64,000 nt of DNA from a virus, in IMG/VR virus record IMGVR_UViG_3300036860_000542, positions 1 through 64,000 of that record; one strand, given 5' to 3'. Below the pieces are notes generated by a model. The model was given only the letters and a program-made list of their open reading frames with translations. It did not search any database and was not told the origin of the DNA. Both the position numbers and the translations under genes were made by a program. Positions 41,293-48,918 of the stretch are shown here, piece by piece. The first letter of the stretch is position 1; each line of letters opens with the position of its first letter.

Positions 41293-41426
41293 CTGGCTTT
41301 CTCCTTGCTCTCGACGTCCTCTGTTTTGTCTCGACCGAGCATCATTGCCGGTCTAGTGGGGTGACTTCCCCATCTGCAGACGTCGATCCAGCGGGTAGTG
41401 CAGCGGGCAGCGCGGAGTGAAGTGGA

Positions 41427-41456
41427 AGGTGGGGGCCCCCGAAGGAGCCCCCACCT
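41427..41456. terminator. 10-bp hairpin upstream of capsid candidate
   Basis: AGGTGGGGGC (41427-41436) pairs with GCCCCCACCT (41447-41456) across ten bases, directly after the stop of the NPRRR protein gene on the minus strand. It probably terminates or attenuates that transcript. Confidence 0.6.
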
Positions 41457-41465
41457 AGTCGCGTT

Positions 41466-42881
41466 CTAGTAGCCCCAGCCCCAGCCGCCGAAGATGCCGG
41501 CGTACAGGGAGTCGAGCTTGTCGGCGGCCGGCGTCCACTGGGGGACCGTTCGGACCATCGACCTGGAGGGCACAGGGGCCAGCATGCGGGCCGTGGGGAC
41601 CGGGGCGACCATGGCAGGAGCACCGGCGGCGCCGAGCTCCTCGTAGGCACCGGTCTCCATGTACTCGCCGAGCTCCTCTTCGGCGCCCGTCTCGACGTAC
41701 TCGCCCGTCTCGACGTACTCGCCCATGTCCTGCTGGAAGGCGCCGAGGGCCTCGTCGTACACGCCCTCCGCCGCGCCCAGGGCAGCCTGGACCGACAGCG
41801 GGGCGTACGCCTTGATGAGGGCCTCGATCAGGTTCACGCCCAGGCCGATCATGATCGGCGAGTGGTACCGGGACAGGAACCGGACCTTCTTGGTGGCGAT
41901 GCTGCCCAGGACCACCATGCCGGCATGGAGGACAGGACCAGCGTGGTTGCCCAGCTTGTCCGCCACCATGCCGCCCAGGCGGCTCACGATCAGCCGGCCA
42001 CCGACCATGGCGCCGACTACCGGAAGGGCAGCCTTGGCCACGGTCATGAGCCCGCCGAGCGGGTTCTTGCGGAGGCGGAAGCCCCGCAGGATGCCACCAC
42101 GACGCCGGCCATGACGGCGCCGACGCGGGTTGTGACGCCGACGCCGACGGCGACGGGGATTCGCCAGCACGGGGGCGAAGGCATTGCGGCGACGACGCCG
42201 AGCGTGACGACGCCGACGAGGATTCCGACGAGCCTTGCGACGCCGACGCTTCCGGCGCGGGTTCATCAACGGCTCACCCGCTGTGAAGTGCCGACCACCG
42301 GCGTACTTCTTCCGCCGGGTCCGCCACGCCTTCTTGGCCGCACGACGCCGACGCGCCTTCCCGTAGCTCTTCCGGCGCACCTTGCCACGGCGGGCCTTCC
42401 GACGCTTGCGGAAGCCCTTGGGTCCGTACTTCTTCCGCCGGGTCCGCCACGCCTTGAGGGCGGCGCGACGGCGCTTGCTCGACTTCCTCTTCTTCGCCAT
42501 CGGGGTTCTCCTTCTCTTGGGCCGTCGCGCCTTCCGGCGCGGGTTGGTGTACAACAGGGCCGCGTTGCGGCGGCGACGCCTCCGGCGCGGGTTGGCCAGC
42601 GCCGTCATGTGGGGGTTCTTGCGGCGGCGCCGAGCCTTGCCGAACTTCTTGTTGTGGGCCCGCCAGTAGCGCTTGAGGCCGATCGGCATCTTGCGCGAGA
42701 TCTTCACAGGACCCTTCGGACGGCGCGCCTTGGAGCGCTTCCGCTTCGGGTTCAGGCGGGACGCCCGAACAGCAGCGAGGCCGCCGCGGGCAGTGGAAGC
42801 AGTTCGACGGGCCTTGATGAGGCCGAGCTTTCGCCGGAGGGCTGCGGTTCTTCCAGGAGGATTGACGAACCAGGTTGGCAT
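41466..42881 (-). CDS. Arg-rich NPRRR membrane protein (possible DNA-condensing virion protein)
   Basis: 471 residues in three blocks. Block 1 (about 1-260) is extremely basic, with many NPRRRR runs and an internal repeat (AWRTRRKKY occurs twice). Block 2 (about 265-370) is hydrophobic with GGRLIVSRLGGMVADKLG, VVLGSIATKK and GVNLIEALIKAYAP, like the 18155-18844 protein. Block 3 is acidic with repeated EYVETG/EYMETG units and ends in a Trp/Tyr tail. The charge of block 1 suits binding and packing DNA, and block 2 suits a membrane, so it may tether the genome to a lipid layer. The gene has its own promoter and a leader hairpin. Confidence 0.65.
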   Translation of the reverse strand: MPTWFVNPPGRTAALRRKLGLIKARRTASTARGGLAAVRASRLNPKRKRSKARRPKGPVKISRKMPIGLKRYWRAHNKKFGKARRRRKNPHMTALANPRRRRRRRNAALLYTNPRRKARRPKRRRTPMAKKRKSSKRRRAALKAWRTRRKKYGPKGFRKRRKARRGKVRRKSYGKARRRRAAKKAWRTRRKKYAGGRHFTAGEPLMNPRRKRRRRKARRNPRRRRHARRRRRNAFAPVLANPRRRRRRRHNPRRRRHGRRRGGILRGFRLRKNPLGGLMTVAKAALPVVGAMVGGRLIVSRLGGMVADKLGNHAGPVLHAGMVVLGSIATKKVRFLSRYHSPIMIGLGVNLIEALIKAYAPLSVQAALGAAEGVYDEALGAFQQDMGEYVETGEYVETGAEEELGEYMETGAYEELGAAGAPAMVAPVPTARMLAPVPSRSMVRTVPQWTPAADKLDSLYAGIFGGWGWGY

Positions 42882-42899
42882 GCTCTCTCCGTTCAGTTT

Positions 42900-42919
42900 C
42901 CCAACGACAAATCGTTGGG
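42900..42919 (-). promoter_or_regulatory. Leader hairpin before the NPRRR gene
   Basis: CCCAACGA (42900-42907) and TCGTTGGG (42912-42919) form an 8-bp stem with a 4-base loop, about 20 bases before the GGAGAGAGC ribosome site of the gene starting at 42881. It could stabilise the mRNA or be a binding site for a regulator. Confidence 0.5.
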
Positions 42920-42977
42920 GGCGCTTCCGCGGTTACTGTTGTCCGCGCACCGGAGAGAGCGAGGACTTGCGAGTCTA

Positions 42978-43007
42978 AAGATACGGGTACTTCCAGGACC
43001 CTGTCAA
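42978..43007 (-). promoter_or_regulatory. Sigma70-like promoter for the NPRRR gene
   Basis: Minus strand TTGACA (43007-43002), an 18-base spacer, TATCTT (42983-42978). The predicted transcript would start near 42971 and carry a 90-base leader. GACTCGCAAG, a recurrent word in this genome, follows the -10 directly. Confidence 0.6.
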
Positions 43008-43009
43008 GT

Positions 43010-43438
43010 TCATCTACGCCTGGGGGAGGATAGAGCGGAATCCAGCTTAGATTCCAAGCGGTTAAGAGATTCGAGAATCGACCGAAGTCGTACCTCCTGC
43101 TCCGCTTTGGATACCTCGAGCGTCTTCACACGCTCGTCGAGGGTCTTCTGCATGGCGGTGTACTCCGCCCTCGCGCTCACGAAGCTCTCCGCGTCGGGGT
43201 ACTTCCCGAGACGGAACACCGTCACCGCGATCGGCACACCCATGGTGATGACGAAGGCGCACACCCACGATGCCACCTTCGCGATCGACGGACGAAGCAT
43301 GTTCTCGATCCACGAGAACTTCGTATTGCCCTGGTTGAGGCTGTTCTTCACCTCTTCCTTGAAGTGCGCGAAGGTGTGCTCAATGACGAGCATGCGATCG
43401 CGCAGCTCCTTGAACTCTTCGGCTTCCTGTGGAGTCAT
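43010..43438 (-). CDS. Coiled-coil membrane protein, 142 aa
   Basis: Two coiled-coil stretches (EFKELRDRMLVIEHTF and, later, KTLDERVKTLEVSKAEQEVRL) flank one membrane helix (VASWVCAFVITMGVPIAVTVF). ATG 43438 is set by the ATGA overlap. It may link membrane and protein shell; the function is unknown. Confidence 0.55.
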   Translation of the reverse strand: MTPQEAEEFKELRDRMLVIEHTFAHFKEEVKNSLNQGNTKFSWIENMLRPSIAKVASWVCAFVITMGVPIAVTVFRLGKYPDAESFVSARAEYTAMQKTLDERVKTLEVSKAEQEVRLRSILESLNRLESKLDSALSSPRRR

Positions 43439-44145
43439 CCGGTTATGCCTTCCGGTCTCACGTCCAGCATCCCGCCCCACAACGCGGCCTCGAGCCTCGC
43501 TCGAGGTCCCTTCACGTCGATGATGAGCAGGGCGCGACCGGAAGGAACAGCGTAGAGCTCAGGATACGGTCGCGCCTCTGCATCAGACTTCCTGCCGGCG
43601 GCGTTCTTGTACTGGAAGCCGAGACACAGGCCGAGCAGGTAGAGGCTCTCCACCTTCTTCAGCCAACTAGGAACCTCTTCCAGCGGACCCTCATCGATCA
43701 TGGAGTCCGTTGGCACGTACACACCCACTCCGGCCTCGTGCTCGTGGATGTAGTCGTTGAACTTCGACTCCCACTTGTCGGAGCGATAGAGGATGTGGTA
43801 GGCATCGCCGATGTACATGAGCTCCGAAGGCATCTGAAAGCCTTCCAGAATGCCGAACTCCTGGGGATCGAACTTGGTGAAGCGCTTGTAACCCTTCACC
43901 GCGTCCATGAAGTCGGGGGGAGGTTCAGGTGGGTTCTTTTGTGGACGCTCGCCCAACTTGCGAAACATGTCCTCTTTCGAGAAACCCAGGTATCCGTGCA
44001 TGTGATGCTTGCCCATGCCAGCGTCGGCATCAAACCAGGCGTTGCTCTGTCGATCAAAGTAGACCGTCGCGATGGTGTTGCCATCGTCGTCAACCACCAG
44101 TTGATTGCCGGTGTCCGCGTAGTCCTTGGCACGTTTCAACTTCAC
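43435..44145 (-). CDS. Hypothetical protein, 236 aa
   Basis: GTG start (44145) overlaps the phosphatase stop. The product is a soluble alpha/beta protein with no signal or membrane helix. Segments such as GNTIATVYFDRQSNAWFDAD and MPSELMYIGDAYHILYRSD look beta-rich. No family is recognised. It sits inside the structural operon. Confidence 0.5.
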   Translation of the reverse strand: MKLKRAKDYADTGNQLVVDDDGNTIATVYFDRQSNAWFDADAGMGKHHMHGYLGFSKEDMFRKLGERPQKNPPEPPPDFMDAVKGYKRFTKFDPQEFGILEGFQMPSELMYIGDAYHILYRSDKWESKFNDYIHEHEAGVGVYVPTDSMIDEGPLEEVPSWLKKVESLYLLGLCLGFQYKNAAGRKSDAEARPYPELYAVPSGRALLIIDVKGPRARLEAALWGGMLDVRPEGITG

Positions 44146-44564
44146 CGAATCGCCTCCAACGTCTCGACGAAGTGGCGGTTGGAGAGCGCGCTATCTCCAC
44201 GCAGAGATCGGATTCTGGAGACGACGGTTCGAGCACTCATACCCATGATCCGCATCGCCATGGCAGCCACCCAGGCGGAACGGTTGCGGCCCGCAAAACA
44301 GGTGACGAGAACCTTCTTGCCCCTCTCCAACGCATCCGCCACCACGACCGCAGTGCGAAGCGCCCACGCACGCTCCGTCAAGGTGGGCTTGGCGTCGTCA
44401 AGGCCTACGTAGACGAGGTTCTGTCCGGTCTCTGGGAATCGAGGTTGGTACTCAAGGGCAGTGAAGACGATCATATCGAAGCCCTTCGGAAGAACCATGG
44501 GAGCCGAACCGATGAATAGGTTCGGATACACCTCAGTTCTGTCTGCGAGCTCCTTCATGTTCAT
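44142..44564 (-). CDS. Dual-specificity protein phosphatase-like
   Basis: This 140-residue protein has the CX5R active site in VLVTCFAGRNRS (C, then R six residues on, and the S that follows) and a preceding NLFIGSAP start typical of DSP-like phosphatases. The general-acid Asp could be in VGLDDAKPT. It probably hydrolyses a phosphoester on a protein or a small molecule. Its place among putative virion genes is unusual. ATG 44564 comes from the ATGA overlap. Confidence 0.75.
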   Translation of the reverse strand: MNMKELADRTEVYPNLFIGSAPMVLPKGFDMIVFTALEYQPRFPETGQNLVYVGLDDAKPTLTERAWALRTAVVVADALERGKKVLVTCFAGRNRSAWVAAMAMRIMGMSARTVVSRIRSLRGDSALSNRHFVETLEAIR

Positions 44565-44845
44565 CTCATGATGCGCCAGAGGCCGTAACCGAGCAACCCC
44601 AGGCCAATGTACAACGACCAAGAGGAGCCGCCGAGATCGAAGTCTCCCAATCCTCGAGCGATCTGGCCACGAGCAGCTGCGCCCTCACCGATTTTCCTCA
44701 CGCCAGCAGGCAGTGCCCAACCAGCTTGGTCTGAAGCCACACGGGTGCCGAGATGAGATGGTGCCTTCGGGAACGCGGCGGTCTGATGGCCGTCCTCGTA
44801 GTAGTCGTACCGGCGCAAGGCCGGCTTCCAGACCGAGTAGATCAC
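44561..44845 (-). CDS. Tail-anchored small protein, 94 aa
   Basis: The soluble region ends in a short C-terminal hydrophobic helix (SWSLYIGLGLLGYGLWRIM) with a final Arg. GTG start overlaps the upstream stop. It fits the tail-anchored plan of its neighbours. Confidence 0.55.
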   Translation of the reverse strand: MIYSVWKPALRRYDYYEDGHQTAAFPKAPSHLGTRVASDQAGWALPAGVRKIGEGAAARGQIARGLGDFDLGGSSWSLYIGLGLLGYGLWRIMR

Positions 44846-45030
44846 TTCTTTCCGCCCAGCCAGATCAGAGCCATCACCAGGACGAAGGTTCCGCCGAGGC
44901 CGAGAAGAACACTCTTCCCGTCCACCGCACCAAGACCATGCTTCCTGGAGGGAGGAGCCGGGTAGCCGCGCCAGTCCCAGGCGTAGGGCGCCATGCCGTG
45001 GGAGTAGAATCCATCCTTGGGAGCTGCCAT
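44842..45030 (-). CDS. Tail-anchored small protein, 62 aa
   Basis: The N-terminal 35 residues are rich in Trp, Tyr, Pro and Gly (APYAWDWRGYPAPPS). The rest is one membrane helix (VLLGLGGTFVLVMALIWLG) ending GKK. It is probably a membrane component of the particle. Confidence 0.6.
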   Translation of the reverse strand: MAAPKDGFYSHGMAPYAWDWRGYPAPPSRKHGLGAVDGKSVLLGLGGTFVLVMALIWLGGKK

Positions 45031-45034
45031 CGGA

Positions 45035-46009
45035 CTACCTCCGCTTCTTCTTGGGCTTGAAGATGAAGAAGGCCGCGACGCCGATGCCGGCGGCGGCGAC
45101 CATGCCGTACCCGGACGTGAGGAAGTTCATGATGCCGCTTCCCAGGAGCGACGTGCCGGCGCTACCCGCGTCGGGCGACATCGATGACACGAGGCTCTGC
45201 ACGGAGGCCACCGCCTGGCCCGCGGTGCCAAGGTACTTCCTGATTATGATGGCCGTCTTGTCGGCCGAGGCCGCCACGACGAACGGACGCTGGTACTTCT
45301 CCCAGGCGATGTAGACACCCTGGAGATGGTTCGCCTCATCCGTGGTGAGCTTACGATTGTAGCGATCCAAGAATAGCTCCTTGGCCCTCCGCGCTGCGGC
45401 AGCCGCCGTCTTCGGGCCGATCTTCCCATCGATCGCCACGCCGAGGACCGTCTGGAGCTGCTTGAACTTGGTGGTCACGGCTGGGCTCTTGCCGAAGCAA
45501 TACTCCGCGCTGCCACCGCCCACACAATCGATCGACGTGCTGGGGATCGTATAGATGATGGCGGCGTCGAGCGGAGACACTGAAGCACCAAGGCTGATCG
45601 GCTCGCCGATCGCTGTGCGCTGCGTCTGCTTCCAGTTGATCTGCTTCATCGGCTTCAGGTTCCACCGCTTGTTGCGGCGGCAGAGCTTGTAGATATGCAT
45701 CCACGGAACCGCCGGCCAGTTGCGGCCCGCAACCTGAGCGATGGCAGACTGAGTCGCCGCGTTCATGAGGCCGTTTCTCGGGACGTTGAAGCCGAGCTCG
45801 TTGAGGCACTTCTGGATGCCTTGCACGACCACCATGACCGGCTGCGAGGACGGATCGCTCTCCCCAGGCGTGAGGAAGAGAGTCGGGACCGCCATGCTGG
45901 CCAGATACGGTCGCACGCCCATGTCGGCGATGATCTGCCGAACGTCGAGCGGGCCGATCGGGAACTCAGGCGCTTCGGCTTCGCCGTTCTTCTTCTCTTC
46001 CTTTGCCAT
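45035..46009 (-). CDS. Peptidoglycan-binding-like membrane protein, 324 aa
   Basis: The C-terminal half contains a PG_binding_1-type module, FKQLQTVLGVAIDGKIGPKTAAAAARR (D-G-IGPKT pattern, about 190-215). A second, weaker copy lies near the N-terminus (VQGIQKCLNELGFNVPRNGLMNAAT). The protein ends with a membrane helix (GMVAAAGIGVAAFFIFKP) and KKKRR. A wall-binding protein anchored in a membrane recalls lytic or entry proteins of membrane viruses. No catalytic lysozyme motif is visible. Confidence 0.65.
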   Translation of the reverse strand: MAKEEKKNGEAEAPEFPIGPLDVRQIIADMGVRPYLASMAVPTLFLTPGESDPSSQPVMVVVQGIQKCLNELGFNVPRNGLMNAATQSAIAQVAGRNWPAVPWMHIYKLCRRNKRWNLKPMKQINWKQTQRTAIGEPISLGASVSPLDAAIIYTIPSTSIDCVGGGSAEYCFGKSPAVTTKFKQLQTVLGVAIDGKIGPKTAAAAARRAKELFLDRYNRKLTTDEANHLQGVYIAWEKYQRPFVVAASADKTAIIIRKYLGTAGQAVASVQSLVSSMSPDAGSAGTSLLGSGIMNFLTSGYGMVAAAGIGVAAFFIFKPKKKRR

Positions 46010-46011
46010 GA

Positions 46012-46644
46012 TCAATCTCTCCTTCGAGTCACCAGGTGCGTGACGTAGAACGCGCCAAGACCGATGCCGGCCCACTTCATCCAAGTGGGCACGCTGGGTA
46101 GGAGCCACCAGGCGGCCTTGAATGGCGCCTTGACGATCGCCTGCGCCACGTCGTGCGCGGCTTCAGCAACCGCTTCTCCGAACATCGTGTACGCTCGCGG
46201 TGCCAAGAAGATCCCGCCGGACCGGAGCACAAGCTGTTCGGTGGACTTCCAGAAGCTCACCGCCAAGCTCTCCGGCAGAATCGAGTTGCCGTAGGCGTTC
46301 GCGAGCGCGGTGTTGATCCAACCAGTCTCCGACTGCCAGGCGGGGTACTCGCGCTTCCACGCGATACGGCCGGCGGAAGTGAGCAGCGGTGCTGCCACTC
46401 CGAATAGGAGGGCATTGAAGGCCTCATCGTTGTTCACGCGCTTGTTGACTTGCGTGAACGGCTCCTCCCAGAAGTTCTTCAGCTTCAACCATTGCGTGCC
46501 CGAGAGGTTGGGGTATCGAATGTCCGTCCGACCGGGAAGGAAGACGGAAGTCTCTCCCCAGACACGCCTCGCCTCGTTCTTCTGAGCAGCGAGCATGCCC
46601 ACGAAGTCGCGGTAGTTGACGGTCTGGACGGTGAAGTTCGCCAT
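46012..46644 (-). CDS. Membrane protein with C-terminal anchor, 210 aa
   Basis: Most of the protein is a soluble alpha-helical region (for example FNALLFGVAAPLLTSAGRIA). The C-terminus has a helix (WMKWAGIGLGAFYVTHLV) followed by TRRRD. It lies between the peptidoglycan-binding protein and the repeat protein; no family is recognised. Confidence 0.55.
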   Translation of the reverse strand: MANFTVQTVNYRDFVGMLAAQKNEARRVWGETSVFLPGRTDIRYPNLSGTQWLKLKNFWEEPFTQVNKRVNNDEAFNALLFGVAAPLLTSAGRIAWKREYPAWQSETGWINTALANAYGNSILPESLAVSFWKSTEQLVLRSGGIFLAPRAYTMFGEAVAEAAHDVAQAIVKAPFKAAWWLLPSVPTWMKWAGIGLGAFYVTHLVTRRRD

Positions 46645-46652
46645 GGCTTACC

Positions 46653-47780
46653 TCACTTCAACAGGATGACAGCAAGGAGGATGGCGCCCCCGCCGATGGC
46701 CACCGGGATGATGGGAAAGCCACCGCCGGTAGAGCCAGCATCGCCAGGCGTCGGAGCGCAAAGACCTTGCGCCACGTCGGCGCCGGTCGAACCAGCCTGC
46801 GCGCCCTGTGGTCCACCAGCCGCCGCGCCGCCCGCCATCGCGCCGAGCTTGAGAAGGCCGCTGTTGGCGATCTTGCACGCCACCTTCCCGACCTTGTCGA
46901 GCGCGTTCTTCGCCTTGTCGGCGACCTTGCTGGCCGTCCCGGGGAAGGTGAGCGCAAGAGACGCCCCACCAGTAGCAGGAGCGAGGATGACGCCTGCTCC
47001 CTTCTTGGCGTAGCTCTTCACGGAGCTCCACAGGCCACCGAGACCATCAGCCCCAGCGCAGCACGCACCGAGACCCATGAGGCCGCTGGTGGGCGCCTTG
47101 CCCGTCTTGCCCATCTCCATGAGCTGGTCGAGCGTGTGGTTGGCAACGACGACGGTGATGGCCTTCAGGAGCGCCGTCTTCGCGTCGTACTTCTTCGCCT
47201 TCATCAGCAACTCGGCCTTGGACTCCACCGCGGCCGGGAAGCTCGAGTCGATGTTCCCAAGCACCGCCTGGAGGAAGATCTTCCTCTCGATCGGTGTCCT
47301 GAACTGGCGGGCATCGGCCATCAGCATGCCGGCGATCTGCTTGGCGAGCTGCGCCACGCCATCACGACCGCCGCCCGGAGCGTCGGCAAGCGCGCCGAGC
47401 GAGCTCCGACCAGCGAGCGTCGGGTTCGACAAGGTGCCGTACTTGCCCGCGCTCTTGTTCTCGTCGAAGATTCCGACGCCGACGCGCTCGGTGTGCTCAC
47501 GCGCCGTGACGATCTCCGGGATGAGACCGAAGATCGTCCCGCGCTTCGTGTAGTGGGTGGTTCGCACGCCCTGGCCGAGCGGTTCGTCACGGACCGACTG
47601 CGGAAGGATGTACGGAGGCCAACCGCCTGGGTTCCGCGGGTTGCGCAGGCCCTGAACGTCGATCGTCTTCCTCTTGCGGTACTTCGAGACGATAGCGCCT
47701 CGACGGAACGGCTCGTCGATGACGTTCTGCGGGATCGCGTACCCGGCGATGTAAGGAGATCCGCGTCTCAGAAGAGCCAT
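46653..47780 (-). CDS. Repeat-containing membrane protein, 375 aa
   Basis: The N-terminal part contains two related units: IPQNVIDEPFRRG...YRKRKTI and LPQSVRDEPLGQG...YTKRGTI, about 45 residues apart. The middle is helical, followed by a Gly/Ala-rich hydrophobic region and a final helix (FPIIPVAIGGGAILLAVILL). ATG 47780 has a GGAGAAAGTGAC leader. It is a putative structural protein with membrane contact; no family is known. Confidence 0.55.
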   Translation of the reverse strand: MALLRRGSPYIAGYAIPQNVIDEPFRRGAIVSKYRKRKTIDVQGLRNPRNPGGWPPYILPQSVRDEPLGQGVRTTHYTKRGTIFGLIPEIVTAREHTERVGVGIFDENKSAGKYGTLSNPTLAGRSSLGALADAPGGGRDGVAQLAKQIAGMLMADARQFRTPIERKIFLQAVLGNIDSSFPAAVESKAELLMKAKKYDAKTALLKAITVVVANHTLDQLMEMGKTGKAPTSGLMGLGACCAGADGLGGLWSSVKSYAKKGAGVILAPATGGASLALTFPGTASKVADKAKNALDKVGKVACKIANSGLLKLGAMAGGAAAGGPQGAQAGSTGADVAQGLCAPTPGDAGSTGGGFPIIPVAIGGGAILLAVILLK

Positions 47781-47781
47781 G

Positions 47782-48303
47782 TCACTTTCTCCTTTTGGAC
47801 TTGCGAGCTGCAACCTCAAGATAGCGGATCATCCGACGCAACGTGTTCACGTTGTCGTCGATCAGACCAAGAGCCATGTTGCAGATGTGGCAGAGTAACC
47901 CGCGTACCGCGCCTGTTTTATGATCGTGATCGATCGGCCACTTGTGATGATCTCTCCACGGACCACGAGTCTCTTTCGAGCCGCAAATGGCGCAGGCGTG
48001 ACCCTGTCTCTGTAGCATGCGATTGTATTCAGCATCCGTAAGACCGAACTTTCTTAGCCTTCGGGCAGCCGAACGTAGGACTTTTGTCTCCGGCGACTTT
48101 TCGTATGCGCGCCTTTCAGCTAGGTACTTTTTCCAAGCTGCAGGATCTTCTTTCTTCAGCTTCTGCTTCCAGCGCTTGATGCGTTCTCGCGCCTTCCTTT
48201 TACACTCTTCATACCAAGCAGGGTCCTCTTCGGCTTTCTTTCGATGCCAAAGGGTGGACGCGCTCTTTCCGCCCCGATCCTTCATGTACATAGTATAGCT
48301 CAT
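47782..48303 (-). CDS. HNH/endonuclease VII-like homing nuclease
   Basis: This 173-residue protein is basic and helical at its N-terminus (WKQKLKKEDPAAWKKYL). It carries HACAICGSKETRG, WPIDHDHKTGAVRGLLCHICN and MALGLIDDN, the classic recombination endonuclease VII zinc and catalytic pattern. DNA composition here is visibly more A+T rich than its neighbours, suggesting recent arrival. Start 48303 overlaps the upstream stop. It probably is a mobile nuclease inserted in the structural operon. Confidence 0.8.
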   Translation of the reverse strand: MSYTMYMKDRGGKSASTLWHRKKAEEDPAWYEECKRKARERIKRWKQKLKKEDPAAWKKYLAERRAYEKSPETKVLRSAARRLRKFGLTDAEYNRMLQRQGHACAICGSKETRGPWRDHHKWPIDHDHKTGAVRGLLCHICNMALGLIDDNVNTLRRMIRYLEVAARKSKRRK

Positions 48304-48857
48304 GCCACCGGCCACACCTTGGCCGCGACGACGCGCCTGAGCATCTTCCTCGTGTCGGGACCCGCTACGGGGTCGCAGACAATCCACGTTCCACTCTTCG
48401 GCTCTCGAGCCTCACAGAAGACGTGGCTGTACTGGCGTTCCTTCTTGTAGAACATGTGCCGGAATGCGCAAGTCACCACCCTCACTTCGCATCCAACGGC
48501 AAGGCACAACGCCCCGATGAGCGCTGCCATGTCGTCGCAGTCGAGGTTCGGAATCTGGCCGGTCTTCATCTGGTTGCACACCACGTAAGGCGCCTTGACA
48601 AGCTCGATGGTACGCGGATCGCGCATGTAGCGCGTGTGCGCGGAGACGAAGTTGTTGACGGCCAAGATCTCGGAGAGATAGTCCTTCGTGCGCAGACCCT
48701 GGCAGATGTCCTCAGCGAGCTGGCGCACGCACGAGTGGTTCTGCGACTCGAGCATTCCGCGGGCGATGAAGGCGACGCTATGCGGCGCCCCACGGTAGTC
48801 GAGCTTCAGAACCCTGTCATCACCAAGTCCCCACGGCACGTAGGGGACACTTTCCAC
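48300..48857 (-). CDS. Transglutaminase-like cysteine peptidase, 185 aa
   Basis: The catalytic triad is visible: Cys in NLDCDDMAALIGAL, His in YSHVFCE and Asp in IVCDPVAGP, in the order expected for the transglutaminase superfamily. Such domains act as proteases or cross-linkers. In the structural operon it may process virion proteins, much as a maturation protease. It has its own promoter (48885-48914). Confidence 0.7.
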   Translation of the reverse strand: MESVPYVPWGLGDDRVLKLDYRGAPHSVAFIARGMLESQNHSCVRQLAEDICQGLRTKDYLSEILAVNNFVSAHTRYMRDPRTIELVKAPYVVCNQMKTGQIPNLDCDDMAALIGALCLAVGCEVRVVTCAFRHMFYKKERQYSHVFCEAREPKSGTWIVCDPVAGPDTRKMLRRVVAAKVWPVA

Positions 48858-48884
48858 CGGAGAAGTCGTGGACTTACACCTGAG

Positions 48885-48914
48885 AATATACAGGACCAGG
48901 GCCTAGGGGTGCAA
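48885..48914 (-). promoter_or_regulatory. Sigma70-like promoter for the late gene block
   Basis: Minus strand TTGCAC (48914-48909), an 18-base spacer, TATATT (48890-48885). It would start a transcript through the transglutaminase-like gene and the virion genes to its left. Confidence 0.6.
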
Positions 48915-48918
48915 CTTG

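Noticed and set aside
41862-43523. 553-codon plus-strand frame opposite the NPRRR gene
   Set aside because: Shadow of the Arg-rich gene; its composition follows the complementary codons and it has no ribosome site.
48284-48291. ATGTACAT near the start of the endonuclease VII-like gene as a promoter module
   Set aside because: It lies within the first codons of the gene and has no matching -35.
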